In this document: positions 6,146 through 6,339 of the stretch, piece after piece
Layout of the letters: each line of letters starts with the position of its first letter
Numbering within the stretch: position 1 is the stretch's first letter
Origin: Dehalococcoidia bacterium
GTDB lineage: Bacteria; Chloroflexota; Dehalococcoidia; SZUA-161
Reading direction: 5' to 3'
Length of the DNA stretch: 6,339 nucleotides
Assembly (NCBI GenBank): GCA_004376205.1
Contig: SOKG01000097.1
Span: 1 to 6,339 of the forward strand
The notes under the pieces: model-generated
Databases searched by the model: none
Told to the model about the DNA's origin: nothing
What the model saw: only the letters and a program-made list of their open reading frames with translations
Made by a program: the position numbers and the translations under genes

Positions 6146-6339
6146 TTACCTGGTTCTTATGCCTTGGTCTCTCAGCTCGTACAGCACGCCCCAGATAGCA
6201 AAGAGAAAAGCCGCAATTGCTATCTGGACGTAGGTACGTGGCTCGGCGGCCAACGTGGAGTCGGTTACAGCTGTTACCAGAGCTATGATAATGCACACTA
6301 GCCCTGCGAAGCCAGCTAACCGGGATATCCAGAGATACA
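6146..6339 (-). CDS. C-terminal part of an integral membrane protein, unknown family, cut by window edge
   Basis: Reading the minus strand from the window end gives 63 open codons (6337 down to a TAA at 6148-6146), with no start inside the window. The peptide has two hydrophobic stretches typical of membrane helices: about residues 7-24 (LAGFAGLVCIIIALVTAV) and 36-53 (YVQIAIAAFLFAIWGVLY). They are joined by a short polar loop with Asp, Glu and Arg, and followed by a charged end, ELRDQGIRTR. The positive C-terminus suggests a cytoplasmic tail. The gene converges on the PEBP remnant with only 16 bases between stops and is not part of the Hdr operon. I do not recognise the family. The helix pattern and clean stop make it more credible than the overlapping plus-strand frame. 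Confidence 0.6.
   Translation of the reverse strand, partial: YLWISRLAGFAGLVCIIIALVTAVTDSTLAAEPRTYVQIAIAAFLFAIWGVLYELRDQGIRTR

Noticed and set aside
6041..6301. Plus-strand open frame of 86 codons at the right end
   Set aside because: It overlaps the PEBP remnant in another frame and the minus-strand membrane-protein end; its translation has no recognisable pattern.
1..6339. CRISPR array, tRNA/rRNA genes, insertion sequence or transposase
   Set aside because: No regularly spaced direct repeats, cloverleaf sequence, transposase motifs or terminal inverted repeats were seen on reading either strand.

Overview
The window holds one strand-coherent operon fragment of four heterodisulfide-reductase-like (Hdr-like) genes on the + strand (about 1-5901). 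It is followed by a remnant of an unrelated gene and by the 3' end of a convergent membrane-protein gene. The dense cubane Fe-S motifs, CCG (non-cubane cluster) domains and HdrA/MvhD flavoprotein modules point to a strict anaerobe. No MCR, methanogenesis or hydrogenase catalytic gene is visible. The DNA is fairly GC-rich, but ATA (Ile) and AGG (Arg) codons are common, and both TTG and overlapping starts are used. An anaerobic bacterium such as a Dehalococcoidia-type Chloroflexota or a sulfate-reducer-like lineage would fit, but this assignment is only a guess from gene content. An archaeon is not excluded.

Layout. (1) 3-1802: the 3' part of a large HdrA-like flavo-iron-sulfur protein whose real start lies upstream. 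Its first residues look like the C-terminal end of a GltD-like pyridine-nucleotide/FAD module. A six-cysteine motif, a collapsed flavin-domain remnant, a second compact HdrA-like unit and a 2[4Fe-4S] ferredoxin domain follow. (2) 1799-2212: a stand-alone MvhD/FlpD-like electron-transfer protein, overlapping the previous gene by ATGA. (3) 2298-3446: an HdrD-type protein, with an HdrC-like ferredoxin half followed by two complete CCG domains. (4) 3439-5901: a full-length HdrA fused to a canonical MvhD domain, starting at TTG behind a perfect AGGAGG. (5) About 5932-5963: a possible weak terminator. (6) 5965-6129: the last ~54 codons of a PEBP (YbhB/YbcL) family gene with no front end. (7) 6146-6339, minus strand: the last 63 codons of a two-helix membrane protein.

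How they may work together (inference). The HdrD-like protein carries both the reducing ferredoxin module and the CCG module, which in the Hdr family is the thiol/disulfide site. HdrA-MvhD is the candidate flavin-based electron-bifurcating hub. The first two genes look like a second, split and partly degenerate copy of the same HdrA+MvhD design, with a probable NAD(P)H-linked upstream module. The whole would be a cytosolic complex joining NAD(P)H or another two-electron donor, ferredoxin and a disulfide or other CCG-site substrate. The physiological acceptor cannot be read from this window.
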